Shown here piece by piece: positions 6,221 through 6,438 of a stretch of 6,438 nucleotides of DNA; positions within the stretch are counted from its first letter, which is position 1, and every line of letters begins with the position of its first letter. A program made the translations under genes and the position numbers. The stretch is from JBJXFY01 sp046155815 (lineage in GTDB: Bacteria; Verrucomicrobiota; Verrucomicrobiia; Limisphaerales; CAIMTB01): the NCBI GenBank assembly GCA_046155815.1, contig JBJXFY010000394.1, positions 1 to 6,438 of the forward strand. Reading direction: 5' to 3'. The notes beneath the pieces were generated by a model. That model was not told the DNA's origin, did no database searches, and was given only the letters and a program-made list of their open reading frames with translations.

Positions 6221-6438
6221 GTTTCGGTAAACTCCGCCGGCACAGGTTCACAGCCGTCCGAGGAACGGGAGCCGCTACCACTCTCGCTGCTCAACGACTA
6301 CCTCTACTGCCCGCGCCGGGCGGCGTTGAAGGTCGTCGAGGGCTGGCGTTCGGCCAATCAGCACACCCATCGCGGCGATATCGTCCACGAACATGCCGAC
6401 CTGGCCGGTTACGAGGTCGTCAAGGGCGTGACGCTGCT
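6221..6438 (+). CDS. cas4: Cas4, N-terminal part (3' end outside window; start codon unclear)
   Basis: The frame after the cas7c stop encodes a typical N-terminal part of Cas4, the iron-sulfur, RecB-like exonuclease that trims prespacers and selects for the PAM in adaptation. Seen: LPLSLLNDYLYCPRRAALKV with the first [4Fe-4S] Cys at codon 6308, then EGWRSANQHTHRGDIVHEHAD with the conserved His region of the nuclease fold, then GYEVVKGVTL up to the window edge. The other three Cys and the catalytic Asp/Glu/Lys lie beyond it. Between the TGA at 6218 and the conserved block no ATG, GTG or TTG exists in this frame; the only near-cognate codon close to the motif is CTG at 6287. The 5' boundary given is therefore only the first codon after the stop. 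It may be a stand-alone Cas4 or the front of a Cas4-Cas1 fusion; this cannot be told here. Confidence 0.85.

Noticed and set aside
6221..6273. Separate small gene or terminator between cas7c and cas4
   Set aside because: No start codon, no convincing hairpin with a T run; the bases read as the variable N-terminal part of Cas4.
1..6438. CRISPR array or insertion sequence ends
   Set aside because: No spaced repeats of 28-37 bases and no terminal inverted repeats or target duplications could be seen, including around the toxin-antitoxin module.

Overview
The window is the effector part of a type I-C CRISPR-Cas operon, read left to right on the + strand: cas3, cas5c, cas8c, cas7c, then the first part of cas4. 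It is GC-rich (about two thirds by eye). Lineage cannot be fixed from the sequence. C/A/T-rich, CAAC-repeated leaders and several starts without a Shine-Dalgarno would fit Verrucomicrobiota or a related group, but that is a weak inference. There is no CRISPR array, RNA gene, insertion sequence or clear terminator in the window. Adaptation genes (rest of cas4, then probably cas1 and cas2) and the array should lie to the right.

Layout: bases 1-2264 encode a near-complete HD-helicase Cas3, lacking only the first base of its start codon. Bases 2254-2785 hold a two-gene module on the opposite strand, a DUF433-type antitoxin followed by a DUF5615 PIN-like toxin, placed between cas3 and cas5. The toxin gene overlaps the cas3 3' end by 11 bp. 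From 2839 the cas genes resume: cas5c overlaps cas8c by one base (TGATG), and a 41-bp leader separates cas8c from cas7c. The Cas4 frame opens directly after the cas7c stop.

How the genes work together: Cas5c processes pre-crRNA and caps the crRNA 5' handle. Several Cas7c copies coat the spacer. Cas8c recognises the PAM. A small subunit, Cas11c, very probably comes from an internal start in cas8c (ATG at 4899). Cascade then recruits Cas3 to nick and degrade target DNA. Cas4 helps select PAM-compatible spacers.

Most interesting points: (1) the internal Cas11c start lies behind a stretch that looks like an intergenic leader and shares 15 of 16 bases with the leader of cas7c; (2) a toxin-antitoxin pair sits antisense inside the cas operon; (3) the cas4 frame has no ATG, GTG or TTG between the cas7c stop and its conserved N-terminal motif.
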